Notes: generated by a model not told the origin, from the sequence alone. 64,000 nt of DNA from Gracilimonas sp965227215 (GCA_965227215.1 OZ245729.1:2418001-2482000); one strand, 5' to 3'; shown: positions 8,795 to 18,028, counted from the first letter of the stretch. Translations and numbers: made by a program.

Positions 8795-9403
8795 ATGGCT
8801 TTTTCTCTACCCGATCTTCCATACGATTACGATGCACTTGAACCCCATGTGGATGCACGTACTATGGAGATCCATCATACCAAACACCATCAGGGTTATA
8901 CCAATAAAGTAAATGCAGCCCTTGAAGGTCACGAATTTGCGGATCTTGATATCGAAGAAGTATTGCGCAGAATCGATGAAGTTCCTGCCGATAAGAAGCA
9001 GGCTGTAATAAATAACGGTGGTGGCTATGCTAACCACAAACTGTTCTGGACTATTCTTTCCCCCAATGGTGGTGGAGAACCGGAAGGTGATTTAGCTGAT
9101 GCCATTAACGACACTTATGGCAGTTTTGAAAAATTTAAAGAAGAGTTTTCAAATGCAGCCGGCTCTCGTTTTGGGTCTGGATGGGCTTGGTTGTCGGTGG
9201 ATGGCAGTGGTAACCTGCATGTGCATTCTACGGCAAACCAGGATAGTCCCTTAATGAAAGGATTTACTCCTATTCTTGGGCTGGATGTTTGGGAGCACGC
9301 TTATTATTTGAATTATCAGAACCGTCGTCCTGATTACGTATCCGCTTTTTGGAATGTGATCAATTGGGACCAGGTTGCTGAAAATTATAAAGCCGCTAAG
9401 TAA
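8795..9403 (+). CDS. sodA: Superoxide dismutase, Mn type
   Basis: The 202-residue protein converts superoxide to oxygen and hydrogen peroxide. Visible ligands are His27 (MEIHHTKHH), the His of YANHKLFW, and the Asp and His of GLDVWEHAYYLNYQNRRPDY. GGGYANH and the Gln of TANQDSPLM are typical of Mn-containing rather than Fe-containing enzymes. No signal peptide is present, so it is cytoplasmic. A TTG at 8783 is in frame upstream, but the ATG at 8795 has a good GGAGG ribosome binding site at 8785-8789 and gives the normal family N-terminus. A strong terminator follows. Confidence 0.95.
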   Translation: MAFSLPDLPYDYDALEPHVDARTMEIHHTKHHQGYTNKVNAALEGHEFADLDIEEVLRRIDEVPADKKQAVINNGGGYANHKLFWTILSPNGGGEPEGDLADAINDTYGSFEKFKEEFSNAAGSRFGSGWAWLSVDGSGNLHVHSTANQDSPLMKGFTPILGLDVWEHAYYLNYQNRRPDYVSAFWNVINWDQVAENYKAAK

Positions 9404-9426
9404 ATCCGGCAACAACTATTGATGAG

Positions 9427-9465
9427 TGACGGTGGGCGGCTTTAGCTCACCGTCATTTTTTATTT
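9427..9465 (+). terminator. Rho-independent terminator after sodA
   Basis: TGACGGTGGGC pairs with GCTCACCGTCA (9445-9455) and is followed by TTTTTTATTT. Confidence 0.9.
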
Positions 9466-9577
9466 GAGAGATAGCTGCCGTTGATGTAATTCATCAGGAA
9501 TTACGATATGCCGGCTTGCAAAATTAATACAGAGAGTTTGTATATTTAACTGAATTAAAAATGAAAGAGGTAATGTT

Positions 9578-10036
9578 ATGCAATTTGGATTTGGCGTAGG
9601 CCCCGATACTTCCTGGATGCGAGAAGAACTCACCCAATTTGGGGTAGAGGAATTAAAGACAACTGAAGATGTAGATCGTGCAATGAATGAATATAAGGGC
9701 ACGATGCTATTAGCCATTAATTCTGTGTGTGGATGCGCGGCCGGTAATGCCCGTCCGGGATTGGGAATTGCACTGGAGCAATCGGAAGTAAAACCGGATC
9801 ACATGGTGACTGTGTTTGCAGGTCAGGATAAAGAAGCCACGGCTCATGCCCGCGATTATTTTTCTGAATATCCGCCCTCTTCCCCTGCTTTTGCCTATTT
9901 CGTGGATGGTGAAATCAAAGCCATGATTCCTCGCCATCGAATTGAAGGCCGTACCAAGGATGAAGTAGCAGCAGACCTGAAGATGGTTTTTGAGGCTTTT
10001 TCCAAAGAAAACAGAGAAAAAGCGGAAAAAGAGTAA
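9578..10036 (+). CDS. BrxA/BrxB-family bacilliredoxin (YphP/YqiW type)
   Basis: The 152-residue thioredoxin-fold protein has the characteristic CGC motif (Cys51-Gly-Cys53) in NSVCGCAAGNARPG. The family removes low-molecular-weight thiols (bacillithiol in Firmicutes) from oxidised proteins, and homologues are common in Bacteroidota-like phyla. The start ATG has a purine-rich binding site (AAGAGGT). It stands next to the superoxide dismutase gene in the same orientation but is separated from it by a terminator, so it is a separate unit in an oxidative-stress neighbourhood. Confidence 0.9.
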   Translation: MQFGFGVGPDTSWMREELTQFGVEELKTTEDVDRAMNEYKGTMLLAINSVCGCAAGNARPGLGIALEQSEVKPDHMVTVFAGQDKEATAHARDYFSEYPPSSPAFAYFVDGEIKAMIPRHRIEGRTKDEVAADLKMVFEAFSKENREKAEKE

Positions 10037-10063
10037 TCATACTTTTTCACATATTGAGATTTT

Positions 10064-10093
10064 AAAAGCCGGCTCAAAATGCCGGCTTTTTTT
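10064..10093 (+). terminator. Rho-independent terminator after the bacilliredoxin gene
   Basis: AAAAGCCGGC pairs perfectly with GCCGGCTTTT around a seven-base loop, followed by more T. Confidence 0.92.
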
Positions 10094-10212
10094 ATGTGTG
10101 AAAAATCCGAACCAATAAAACTTGGAGATAAAAAATATAAAAACAACGCCTTTGGTCGGCAGTAGTCTTTTTGAGAAGTATATGGTACATTTTGGAAACA
10201 AATGTAACGGCT

Positions 10213-10602
10213 ATGAAAGGCGATATTTCCAAGAAAGCTATTATTGTAGAAGATAATCTCATTCTTTCGCTTCTGTATGAGAATTATCTCAAGGAAATGG
10301 TTTTTAAAACTGTTGGCGAAATCACCAGTGGAGAAAAAGCCGTAGAGCTTGTCAAAAAATATACTCCCGATGTTGTGATTATGGATATTATGCTGAATGG
10401 GAGTATAGACGGTATCCAGGCTGCTCAGGAGATACGGAAGTTTTCACAGGCCCCCATTGTTTTTATTACAGGGAATTCCGATACCGCCCATGTAGAACGG
10501 GCAAAGCTGATTTCAAACTCAAAATTCCTGAAAAAACCAATCTCCGAAGATAAGCTCAAGAAAGCGGTGAACTACCTTTTGTCGGATAAACCCAAAGTTT
10601 AG
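10213..10602 (+). CDS. Single-domain response regulator (CheY-like)
   Basis: This receiver-only protein has about 129 residues from the ATG at 10213; an upstream ATG at 10171 would add 14 residues without receiver character. It has the acidic pocket (IIVEDN), the phospho-acceptor Asp in VVIMDIMLNG, the conserved Thr in FITGN and the Lys in FLKKPIS. No output domain follows, so it acts by protein-protein contact or in a phosphorelay. No kinase lies next to it. It is convergent with the MscS-type channel gene, only three bases away. Confidence 0.9.
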   Translation: MKGDISKKAIIVEDNLILSLLYENYLKEMVFKTVGEITSGEKAVELVKKYTPDVVIMDIMLNGSIDGIQAAQEIRKFSQAPIVFITGNSDTAHVERAKLISNSKFLKKPISEDKLKKAVNYLLSDKPKV

Positions 10603-10605
10603 AAG

Positions 10606-12336
10606 CTACTTTCCGGCTCCAAAATCGATTTCTTTACCATCCTTAAAAATCCGGGTACCTTCGGCACTTTTCTTTTCTCCATCGGGGCCGAATTGATACA
10701 CCGCTGAAGCCAGTTCCTCTTCCGATCGGTCTGCACCCACTTTTCTGGGTTCGTCTTTATAGAAACTGTCCATGTGCAGCGTTTGAGTTGGGAAGGCGAA
10801 TTCTACACCTACTTCCTTAGCGAGCTTCAGAACTTCAAGGAAGAAGTTATGCCGCTGTTGCAGTTCGGTACTCCAGTCGGGGACGTCAAAAAAGACATAT
10901 ACTAAAACATCCAGAGAATGTGGTCCAAAGGAGTTGAAATGAACCTCGTACACATCCTGCCGGAAATGTTTGTTGGCTTTTACGATGGCTTTGATTCCTT
11001 CCACAAAAGCCTCCATCTGTTCAGGTGTGGTGGAGTAGGTCAAATTCAGGACGGTTTTTAAACGTCGATATTTTCGAAGGCCCAGGTTGTCAATATCAGT
11101 GTTGGCGAGATTCGAATTCGGTACGCTGACTAACGAATTATAGAACGTGCGTACGCGGGTTGACCGGAACCCCACTTCCTCCACGGTGCCTTCCACATCA
11201 CCAACTTTAATCCAGTCGCCCATTTTGAAAGGACGGTCGAGCAGGATAGTGACTGATCCAAAGAAATTGGCCAAGGTTTCGCGGGCGGCTAAAGCTACAG
11301 CCAAACCACCGATTCCCAATCCGGCGATGAGCGAAGCCACGTTATATCCATTGTTTTGAAGGATAGCGATAACGCCCATCACCACAACAAAAAAGCGCAG
11401 AGTTTTACGGATAAGCGGTACCAGCTGATCATCAAGCTGGGTTTCAGTTTTTGAAGTGAGTACACTCAGGTATTGCGAAAACACATCGGCCAGGTTATAC
11501 AGCAGCCAAATTACACCGGCCGAAACGGCGATTTCCAGTATTGAAGAAAGGTAGTAACTGATGTTCACTGAAAACTGCAGATTGGAATAGGTGAGCAGGA
11601 AAAAGATCATCAGAAAAATAAAAGCAGCGGGCTTCTCCACGCTATTGATCAGGTCATCATCCCAGGTGAATTTCGTTTTCCGGGCCAGTCGTTTTACGTA
11701 ATTATCGAGGATAAAGCCAAAGACTTTCATCAGTATAAGTCCAGTAAGCAGCCATATAAATACGGCAATGTATTGCCAGATTTCGATTCCCAGCCACTCG
11801 TTATGCGCCCAATCGGGGAGGTTGTCAGTTATCAGAGTCACGTAGCCGGAAAACGTGTCTTCATATAATTCGGGGATACTGTTAATGGTAGCCTCTGAAA
11901 AAACCCACTGGTTTTGGTCCGATTTTATCAGGTACACTTCGGGCAAGGATGGGAATAAAATATACTGCTGAAGCCCGGAAAGGCTGTCGGTGTAGTTGGG
12001 GTTTGCAGGAATTTGATTATAGTCTATAAGCAGTCCGCGGGCATCCAGTACTTTTAACAGTTCGTTTGCCAGTTCCAGCTTTTTTGGTTCTCCTGCATCG
12101 GCAAGCTTCATGGTTTTTATCACAAATTCCGGATTTTTATGGCCGCTTTGCTGCCAGTGCAGGAAGGTGTGAACAGCTCGTCTCGGGTTAGCCAGCAGAT
12201 CTTCATCCCTGGGTTGTGGCTGATTTTGGAATGCAGAAAGGTCGGGAATGATGAATAACAGAGCTGCAAACAGCAGAAAACCGGATCTCAATTGGGCGAA
12301 CATAACGTACTTTATTGATTTATGGTAAGAGCCCAA
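10606..12336 (-). CDS. MscS-family mechanosensitive ion channel
   Basis: The product has up to 576 residues; a start at the internal ATG (12303, MFAQLRSGF) would give a better signal peptide. After the signal peptide comes a periplasmic region (about 40-180) and four membrane segments (about 187-212, 237-255, 265-287, 312-330). The pore-lining helix and MscS domain follow: GLGIGGLAVALAARETLANF (about 340-358), then LDRPFKMGDWIKVGDVEGTVEEVGFRSTRVRT. The glycine/alanine-rich pore helix and beta domain are canonical. It should open under membrane tension to release solutes on osmotic down-shock. The N-terminal periplasmic region is an added domain I cannot name. Confidence 0.93.
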   Translation of the reverse strand: MGSYHKSIKYVMFAQLRSGFLLFAALLFIIPDLSAFQNQPQPRDEDLLANPRRAVHTFLHWQQSGHKNPEFVIKTMKLADAGEPKKLELANELLKVLDARGLLIDYNQIPANPNYTDSLSGLQQYILFPSLPEVYLIKSDQNQWVFSEATINSIPELYEDTFSGYVTLITDNLPDWAHNEWLGIEIWQYIAVFIWLLTGLILMKVFGFILDNYVKRLARKTKFTWDDDLINSVEKPAAFIFLMIFFLLTYSNLQFSVNISYYLSSILEIAVSAGVIWLLYNLADVFSQYLSVLTSKTETQLDDQLVPLIRKTLRFFVVVMGVIAILQNNGYNVASLIAGLGIGGLAVALAARETLANFFGSVTILLDRPFKMGDWIKVGDVEGTVEEVGFRSTRVRTFYNSLVSVPNSNLANTDIDNLGLRKYRRLKTVLNLTYSTTPEQMEAFVEGIKAIVKANKHFRQDVYEVHFNSFGPHSLDVLVYVFFDVPDWSTELQQRHNFFLEVLKLAKEVGVEFAFPTQTLHMDSFYKDEPRKVGADRSEEELASAVYQFGPDGEKKSAEGTRIFKDGKEIDFGAGK

Positions 12337-12378
12337 ATCTAAGAAAAGTGGAGCTTGTAGTGAAAAGAGATAAGTAGA

Positions 12379-12411
12379 AATAATAAGGCTCCGACGCAGA
12401 GCGTCGGAGCC
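12379..12411 (-). terminator. GGCTCCGACGC hairpin, terminator-like
   Basis: A perfect 11-bp stem (GGCTCCGACGC / GCGTCGGAGCC, loop AGA) is followed on the minus strand by TTATTATTT. It lies downstream of the small lipoprotein gene. The same hairpin family occurs at 12977-13009 and 57814-57842. Confidence 0.6.
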
Positions 12412-12422
12412 AGGGTGGGATG

Positions 12423-12505
12423 TGATTTCCGATCTGGACTATGATTCGGAATCAGAGCAAGGGGTGATGAAGTTTCCGATCCGGACTATGATTTGGTATC
12501 AGCAC
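12423..12505. repeat. Two-copy direct repeat, period about 47 bp
   Basis: TTTCCGATCTGGACTATGAT starting near 12426 recurs as TTTCCGATCCGGACTATGAT near 12473, each followed by a TCAG-containing segment. No function is apparent; it fills the gap beside the terminator hairpin. Confidence 0.5.
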
Positions 12506-12531
12506 CAGTTTGGTTTGGTCTCCAGGCCAGA

Positions 12532-12897
12532 CTAAAAAGCAGAGAGAGTTGTATTTAGTTTTCCTGATGTTGCTTTATAAGGATAGAAATAAAAAGATGC
12601 AGAATCTCTTCTACCAGAGTCCATTCGGAAAACGGTATCAATTTTACCGTTTAAATAATGTCTGTAGCATATAGAACACATCTTTATATATACCGAGTCA
12701 TCTACTTCGCCTTTTATATGTATTGCTTTTCTTGCGTGCGATTCTCCTTTTAAATCAACACTCAAAATGATTGGTTCAGAAAAATCGTCTATGACCACAT
12801 CTTTGGAGCTTATAATGCATGAGGTTAAAAAGGTTATCAAAAAGCAAATGATCAGCATGCTTTTGATGGTTTGTAAGAGTGAGATATTCGGCAACAT
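12532..12897 (-). CDS. Small putative lipoprotein
   Basis: This 121-residue protein has a hydrophobic N-terminus and a lipobox-like LTSC at about 24-27, so it is probably an envelope lipoprotein. The mature part contains a CSICYRH stretch (about 75-81) with two cysteines. I do not recognise a family. It is bracketed by two copies of the GGCTCCGACGC terminator hairpin, so it forms its own transcription unit. Confidence 0.6.
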   Translation of the reverse strand: MLPNISLLQTIKSMLIICFLITFLTSCIISSKDVVIDDFSEPIILSVDLKGESHARKAIHIKGEVDDSVYIKMCSICYRHYLNGKIDTVFRMDSGRRDSASFYFYPYKATSGKLNTTLSAF

Positions 12898-12976
12898 AAT
12901 GAAGTGCTCGAATTGGATTAGCGGAATGACTCCAATCTATTAAAGTTATGCTTGTTTTAAAAAGAGATAAGCGATA

Positions 12977-13009
12977 ATAAAAAAGGCTCCGACGCGGAGC
13001 GTCAGAGCC
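12977..13009 (-). terminator. Terminator after the slipin gene
   Basis: GGCTCCGACGC pairs with GCGTCAGAGCC (one mismatch). On the minus strand the hairpin is followed by TTTTTTATTAT, a proper T-tract. It ends the nfeD-slipin operon. Confidence 0.8.
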
Positions 13010-13080
13010 AGGGTGTTATTAGAAATCAGAGCCAGTTTGTGGTTTGGTGCAATGGCCTGTGAATCAGGTTCGATTAATCG

Positions 13081-13899
13081 TTATGATTCATCATCGTTGT
13101 TTCCATTCTTCATCGGTGGTTTACCGCGATCGGCCATGGATTTGAAGGCTTCCAGGAAATCCATTGGCAGCGGAAGGAAGGCAAAAGTGGCGTTTTCCTC
13201 ACTGATTTCATTCATGGTCTGAAGGAATCGAAGCTGCAGGGCTGCGGGTGCGGTTTCGATCATTTTGGCGGCATCTACCAGTCGTTCTGCAGCCTGAAAC
13301 TCACCTTCGGCATTAATAACCTTAGCCCGTCGGTCACGCTCAGTCTCTGCCTGTCGTGCCATAGCCCGTTTCATATTCTCAGGCAGCACCACATCACGAA
13401 CCTCAACGGAAACTACCTTTATTCCCCAAGGATCGGTTTGGGTATCGATATTCTGCTGAATTTGTTTGTTGATTTTCTCACGGTTCGCCAGCAGTTCATC
13501 CAATTCAACCTGACCAATAATACTTCTCAAGGTTGTTTGGGCTAGCATAGATGTAGCATGAATGTAGCGCTCAACCTGAATAACAGCGGCTTCAGCATCC
13601 ACTACGCGGAAAAAGGTAATCGCATCTACATTAACGGTCACGTTATCTTTGGTGATCACTTCCTGCCGGTCCACATTAATGGTTAAAACACGCAGGTCAA
13701 CCCGCTCAACTTTATCGATGAAGGGGATGAGTACGATCAGTCCCGGTCCTTTAACGCTTTGGAACTTACCGAGACGGAAAACGACCGCCCGTTCATATTC
13801 GCGCAGGATTTTGAAAATTTGAGGGGCCAATAACACAATAAAAACGACGATGGTTATCAGCCATGTGATATAGCCTGAAAAAATCTCAGTTGACTCCAT
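13081..13899 (-). CDS. Slipin (stomatin-like SPFH/Band 7 protein)
   Basis: The 272-residue protein has one N-terminal membrane helix (about 10-30) and an SPFH domain. Its signatures are EYERAVVFRLGKF, GPGLIVLIPFIDKV, DRQEVITKDNVTVNVDA, and the helical part ERDRRAKVINAEGEFQAAERL. Slipins form oligomeric membrane scaffolds. The gene overlaps the upstream NfeD-type protease gene by 14 bases, the classic slipin/NfeD pair in which the protease cleaves the C-terminal hydrophobic part of the slipin. The C-terminal segment FAFLPLPMDFLEAF is such a hydrophobic patch. Confidence 0.93.
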   Translation of the reverse strand: MESTEIFSGYITWLITIVVFIVLLAPQIFKILREYERAVVFRLGKFQSVKGPGLIVLIPFIDKVERVDLRVLTINVDRQEVITKDNVTVNVDAITFFRVVDAEAAVIQVERYIHATSMLAQTTLRSIIGQVELDELLANREKINKQIQQNIDTQTDPWGIKVVSVEVRDVVLPENMKRAMARQAETERDRRAKVINAEGEFQAAERLVDAAKMIETAPAALQLRFLQTMNEISEENATFAFLPLPMDFLEAFKSMADRGKPPMKNGNNDDES

Positions 13900-15220
13900 G
13901 GTCCAACTCCTTATTTGGGGTGTATGGTTTTACGGTAACGGTAAGTCCTTCGAAGCGGACAATCTCGCACCATTCGTTAGATTTAATTTCTTCTCCTTCG
14001 GTCACGGCATTCCAGTATTCACCGGAAATCAATATCCGGCCGCCATCTTCATTCACATCATCTACTACTTTAGCTTTTTTCCCGATCAGTGATTCCAGTC
14101 CGGTTCGGTTACCGGTAAACTGTGCTTTAATACCGGAAGTGGCAATCCACCCAAAGAAGATGGCGGTCATAATGGTAGCCGGAACCAGCCAGTACCAGTC
14201 GAGTTGCATGTTTTTGGGGAATTCCTGAAAGAGCATCAATGCTCCGAGAAAGAAGGAGACGGCTCCTCCCGTTATCAAAATTCCAAAAGTGGGGGTGAAT
14301 GCTTCGATCAAAAATAGAACGATGGCGAGTCCGATTAACACAAAACCGGCCACATTAATGGGCATGGTTGCCGATCCGTACAGCAGTAAAATCAGGGCGA
14401 TCACTCCTGCAACACCGGGCACTATCGCTCCCGGGTTGGTTACTTCGCCTACAATTCCATAAATGGCCACCATCGTCAGGATTAACATGATCTCAGGCCG
14501 CATGATAAAGCTGAAGAACTTCTCAGCAAAGGTCTCATCTTCGCGGGTAATGTTCGCTTTGGCCGTTTGCAGGGTATCGCCTTCAAAAATGAGTCCGTCC
14601 ATCTGAACCAGTAACTCGTCTAAATCCTGAGATACAAAATCAATGACGTTCAATTCAAGAGCTTCCGCCTCCGTGATGGCCGCTCCGTCACGAACAGCAG
14701 ATCGGGCCCATTCTGCATTCCGGTCACGTTCTTTGGCAATGTTTTCTATGAAGCTTTCGGAGTAGTTGAAAATCTTTTTCTGCATCACGGTGTCTTGCTG
14801 CTGACCTCCCATTGAAACCGGTGAAGCCGCTCCAATGGTTGTTGTAGGAGCCATAGCGGCAACATGCGCTGCCAGCGTGATGAAGGTGCCGGCGCTGCCT
14901 GCATTGCCTCCCGATGGCGTTACATATACGGCGATGGGCATTTCGGAAGCCAGCATTTCCTGTACAATATCCTGTGTGGAGTTGAGGAGTCCGCCGGGGG
15001 TGTCGAGTTCTATGATGAGTATTTCATCATCACGTTCGCGGGCTGTTTCCAGTCCTCTTCGGATGTAATTGGTGGTGGTTGGGCCGATGGCTCCTTTAAC
15101 AGTAATCACAGTTACGGTTGGTTGAGCTGTAGAATCGGACTGGGCTGAGGCAGACGGAGCGTAAACAGAGGACAGAATCAATCCCAGAAGAAACAGTGAT
15201 ATTTTTTTGATCATGCTCAT
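13886..15220 (-). CDS. nfeD: NfeD-family membrane-bound serine protease
   Basis: The 444-residue protein has a signal peptide (about 1-26), a ClpP-like protease domain (about 34-215), several membrane helices (about 235-355) and a C-terminal OB-fold NfeD domain (about 375-440). The likely nucleophile is Ser109 in GGNAGSAGTF, with a catalytic lysine at Lys148/Lys149 (QKKIFNYSESF), giving a Ser-Lys dyad as in archaeal PH1510. DTPGGLLNS is the family's conserved loop. It is the long, protease-containing NfeD form. It is first in an operon with the slipin gene and is thought to take part in membrane protein quality control. Confidence 0.92.
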   Translation of the reverse strand: MSMIKKISLFLLGLILSSVYAPSASAQSDSTAQPTVTVITVKGAIGPTTTNYIRRGLETARERDDEILIIELDTPGGLLNSTQDIVQEMLASEMPIAVYVTPSGGNAGSAGTFITLAAHVAAMAPTTTIGAASPVSMGGQQQDTVMQKKIFNYSESFIENIAKERDRNAEWARSAVRDGAAITEAEALELNVIDFVSQDLDELLVQMDGLIFEGDTLQTAKANITREDETFAEKFFSFIMRPEIMLILTMVAIYGIVGEVTNPGAIVPGVAGVIALILLLYGSATMPINVAGFVLIGLAIVLFLIEAFTPTFGILITGGAVSFFLGALMLFQEFPKNMQLDWYWLVPATIMTAIFFGWIATSGIKAQFTGNRTGLESLIGKKAKVVDDVNEDGGRILISGEYWNAVTEGEEIKSNEWCEIVRFEGLTVTVKPYTPNKELDHGVN

Positions 15221-15228
15221 GTAAACCT

Positions 15229-15270
15229 AATGCTTACCGCTTACTTAAGGTTCCATTTATGGTAAGCATT
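15229..15270. repeat. Inverted repeat downstream of permease 1
   Basis: AATGCTTACC (15229-15238) pairs with GGTAAGCATT (15261-15270) around a 22-base loop. There is no T-tract on either side. It takes the place of the ~80-bp hairpin found after the other permease genes. Confidence 0.55.
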
Positions 15271-15289
15271 CAACAGAAATAAACAAAGC

Positions 15290-17752
15290 CTATTCGCTGC
15301 GAATGGCGTTTACCGGATTAATGAGTGCAGCTTTAACCGAATGATATCCAACCGTAGCTAACGCAATAATCACAATGAGCAGCCCGGAACCCAAAAACAG
15401 CAGCGGCAACGAACCGATGAAGTCGAAACGGTAAGTAAAGTTCTCCAGCCATTTGGAGCCTAAATAATAACTGACGGGCCATGCGATGATATTTGCAATG
15501 GCAACCAACAAAAGGAAGTCTTTAGAGAGCAAACCGACGATATTGGAAACCGAAGCTCCCAGACTTTTTCGGATTCCAATTTCCTGTTTGCGAAGCTGAG
15601 CCGAGTAGGAAGCGAGCCCCAGCAAGCCAAGGCAAGCAATCAAAATGCACAGAATGGAAAATGAGGTGGAAAGGGAGCTCATGGTCGTTTCGGTTTCGTA
15701 GATTTCAGCAAGGCGCTCATCAAGAAAACGATACTCAAAAGGATCGATGGGGTTTACTTCTTTCCATGTTTTTTCGAGATGTTCGAGGGCTCCGGTAACA
15801 TCACCGGGAGCAATTTCGACAGCTGTGTGTTCGATGTATCCAAGAATGGGACGTGTACCTTCCACAAGCCGAATAACCAGGGGTTCGATTTCTTTCTTTA
15901 AGGAAGAATAGTTGAAGTCTTCAAGCACACCAATAACAGTAAAAGACAGGCGTTCTCCATCCGGGGTATAATGATAGATAGTTTGTCCAAGGGCTTCTTC
16001 AGGTGTGTCCACATCAAACTGGGAAAGCATTTTTCGGTTGATCAGAACAGATTTTTCGGCATCCGTTGTAAAGTCTCGAGAGAATGTGCGCCCGGCAATA
16101 ACTTCCAGGTCAAAAGTTTCCGTAACGTCGTGTGTAACATGAAGTGCCAGGTTGAGACCATCTTGATTATCACCGTTGGCAGCAGGAACATAGCGGTAAT
16201 ATTCCTGGTGTTCAGAACCGGGGATCTTTCCAAGTCCTGTAACCGATTCTATTTGTGCATGTGTCAGGCTTTGCTCTTTAAAGTTTTCAAATTCCCAGGC
16301 AATTAGGTTTTGATTGGTTGGTAGCATGACAATAAAGTTCTTATCGAACCCGAGATCTTTCTCCTGAATAAAGTCGAGCTGTAGGTAAACGATAGATGTC
16401 CCGATTATCAGAATTACGGACAAGGTAAACTGGAAGGTAACCAGTGCTTTTCGAAAAAGGGTGGTTCGTTTCCCGCGAGTTGAACTTCCTTTAAGCACAT
16501 CTACCGGTTCAAAAGAGGAGAGGTACAGGGCAGGATAAAGTCCGGCTATCAAACCAACAAAAGCGGTAAGCAGTATCAACCCGGGAATGGTGTATATGTT
16601 ATCAAAAGGATTAAAGGTGAGTGATTTGGCGGTCAGCTCATTAAAAAAGGGCAGTGCTACCATCAGGATAACAATGCCAAGAATAACAGCAAAAAAGGTA
16701 ATCAGGAACGACTCGCCTATAAATTGATAGAACAACTGTTGTTTGTGACCGCCCAGTACTTTTCTCATACCAACCTCGCGACTTCGCTCCATAGAGCGGG
16801 CGGTAGACAAATTCATAAAATTAATACAGGCAATAATCAGGATAAAAGCAGCAACCACCAATAAAATATAGATGTATGTTATTGAGCTGTTTACTTCCAT
16901 TTCCTGGTCCCGGTTGGAGGTCAGGTGAATATCGGTAATGGGTTGAAGTTCGATGTCAACCGATTCATCCATGGGCCATCCGGAGTACGCCCTGTAATAT
17001 TTATCTTCCAGAACGGCTAATTGGGTATCCAAAGAGCCGGTATTGGTGCCTTCTTTCACTAATACATAAGTCCAGATGGGGTTCCACAGCCAGCTTCGGT
17101 CGTACCCCGGGCTACTGGCATAAATTTCGTTCAAGCTGGTGAATGAAGCCACCAAGTCAATTTTCATATGCGATTGCTCCGGCCAGGGTTTCATGACCCC
17201 GGTCACGGTCATTTCCCGAATACCTTTGTAGCTCAGGGATTGACCTATAGGGTTTTCATCACCAAAATACTTAGTGGCAAGCTCTTCACTTATAACAAGA
17301 GAAAGTGGGTTCTTAAGAGCATCGGCTGGGTTTCCCTGAACAAGTTCGGCCGAAAATACATCAAAAAAAGTAGAGTCTACGAAATAGAAATTGCTTTCTC
17401 TGAATGAGACCTGGTCTTCACGATTCAGGAAGGTGTGGTTTTCTTCCTGCATGTCAAAGAAACGAACTGTTTTTTCAATATAGTCCGGGAATTCTGCATC
17501 CAATACCGGACCTAACTGAAATGGAGTGGTGGCTTGTTCTTCAACCCGGTCTTCGGAGGTCATGGTTTGAACCACCCGGAAAATCCGGTCAGAATTCGAG
17601 TTGAATTTATCGTAGCTCCATTCGTTTAACACGTAAAGAATGATTAACAAACTGGTGGCTAAACCGATAGCCAACCCCATAATATTAATGAGAGAATACC
17701 CCTTCTTATTCAGAAGATTCCGTACCGCAATCTTGAAATAATTCTTAAACAT
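15290..17752 (-). CDS. FtsX/MacB-type ABC transporter permease 1 (outlying member)
   Basis: This 820-residue permease defines the family repeated across the window. It has a membrane helix at about 25-43, an extracytoplasmic MacB_PCD-like domain (about 45-285), three helices (about 291-313, 347-369, 388-410), then the same plan again: helix at about 434-456, a second periplasmic domain, and three C-terminal helices (from about 697). Each half carries the FtsX signature after its second helix (REVGMRKVLGG about 326, QEIGIRKSLGA about 722). The protein is a fused double FtsX unit with no ATPase domain, so it needs a separate ATPase. Such permeases export or mechanically transmit signals across the envelope; the substrate is unknown. 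This copy lies apart from the main array and has its own -24/-12-like element at 17788-17803. Confidence 0.93.
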   Translation of the reverse strand: MFKNYFKIAVRNLLNKKGYSLINIMGLAIGLATSLLIILYVLNEWSYDKFNSNSDRIFRVVQTMTSEDRVEEQATTPFQLGPVLDAEFPDYIEKTVRFFDMQEENHTFLNREDQVSFRESNFYFVDSTFFDVFSAELVQGNPADALKNPLSLVISEELATKYFGDENPIGQSLSYKGIREMTVTGVMKPWPEQSHMKIDLVASFTSLNEIYASSPGYDRSWLWNPIWTYVLVKEGTNTGSLDTQLAVLEDKYYRAYSGWPMDESVDIELQPITDIHLTSNRDQEMEVNSSITYIYILLVVAAFILIIACINFMNLSTARSMERSREVGMRKVLGGHKQQLFYQFIGESFLITFFAVILGIVILMVALPFFNELTAKSLTFNPFDNIYTIPGLILLTAFVGLIAGLYPALYLSSFEPVDVLKGSSTRGKRTTLFRKALVTFQFTLSVILIIGTSIVYLQLDFIQEKDLGFDKNFIVMLPTNQNLIAWEFENFKEQSLTHAQIESVTGLGKIPGSEHQEYYRYVPAANGDNQDGLNLALHVTHDVTETFDLEVIAGRTFSRDFTTDAEKSVLINRKMLSQFDVDTPEEALGQTIYHYTPDGERLSFTVIGVLEDFNYSSLKKEIEPLVIRLVEGTRPILGYIEHTAVEIAPGDVTGALEHLEKTWKEVNPIDPFEYRFLDERLAEIYETETTMSSLSTSFSILCILIACLGLLGLASYSAQLRKQEIGIRKSLGASVSNIVGLLSKDFLLLVAIANIIAWPVSYYLGSKWLENFTYRFDFIGSLPLLFLGSGLLIVIIALATVGYHSVKAALINPVNAIRSE

Positions 17753-17787
17753 CAGCGATTCCTTTCACTTTGCCAACTGACTTAACA

Positions 17788-17803
17788 TCCAACAATTGTA
17801 CCA
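17788..17803 (-). promoter_or_regulatory. Sigma-54-like -24/-12 element upstream of permease 1
   Basis: The minus strand reads TGGTACAATTGTTGGA, that is GG-N10-GG, with the -24 half matching the consensus TGGYACR and TTG at the -12 half. It lies about 37 bases from the start codon. Unlike the three other elements in the window, no paired TGT...ACA sites are seen at 76 and 97 bp upstream. Confidence 0.4.
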
Positions 17804-18028
17804 ATAAATATTTTAAAGCCGGTTATATAGAGTGAGCTTAATCCGACTCAACGTATCATAGTATTAGAGTGAATGAACTCTGGTTTGTTACAAAAAAGAA
17901 GAGATTAATTAATGATAACTTCAAATGAAATTAACACCGGTTAGAATTCAGGGTGATTTTGAGTTGATTCATTAGTTATTTAAAAATAGCTTCTTAGTAA
18001 TAAATTTAAATTAAAAAACGGGTACAAT

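Noticed and set aside
17857..17893. Paired activator sites upstream of permease 1
   Set aside because: The positions at 76 and 97 bp from the -12 base do not have the TGT...ACA pattern.
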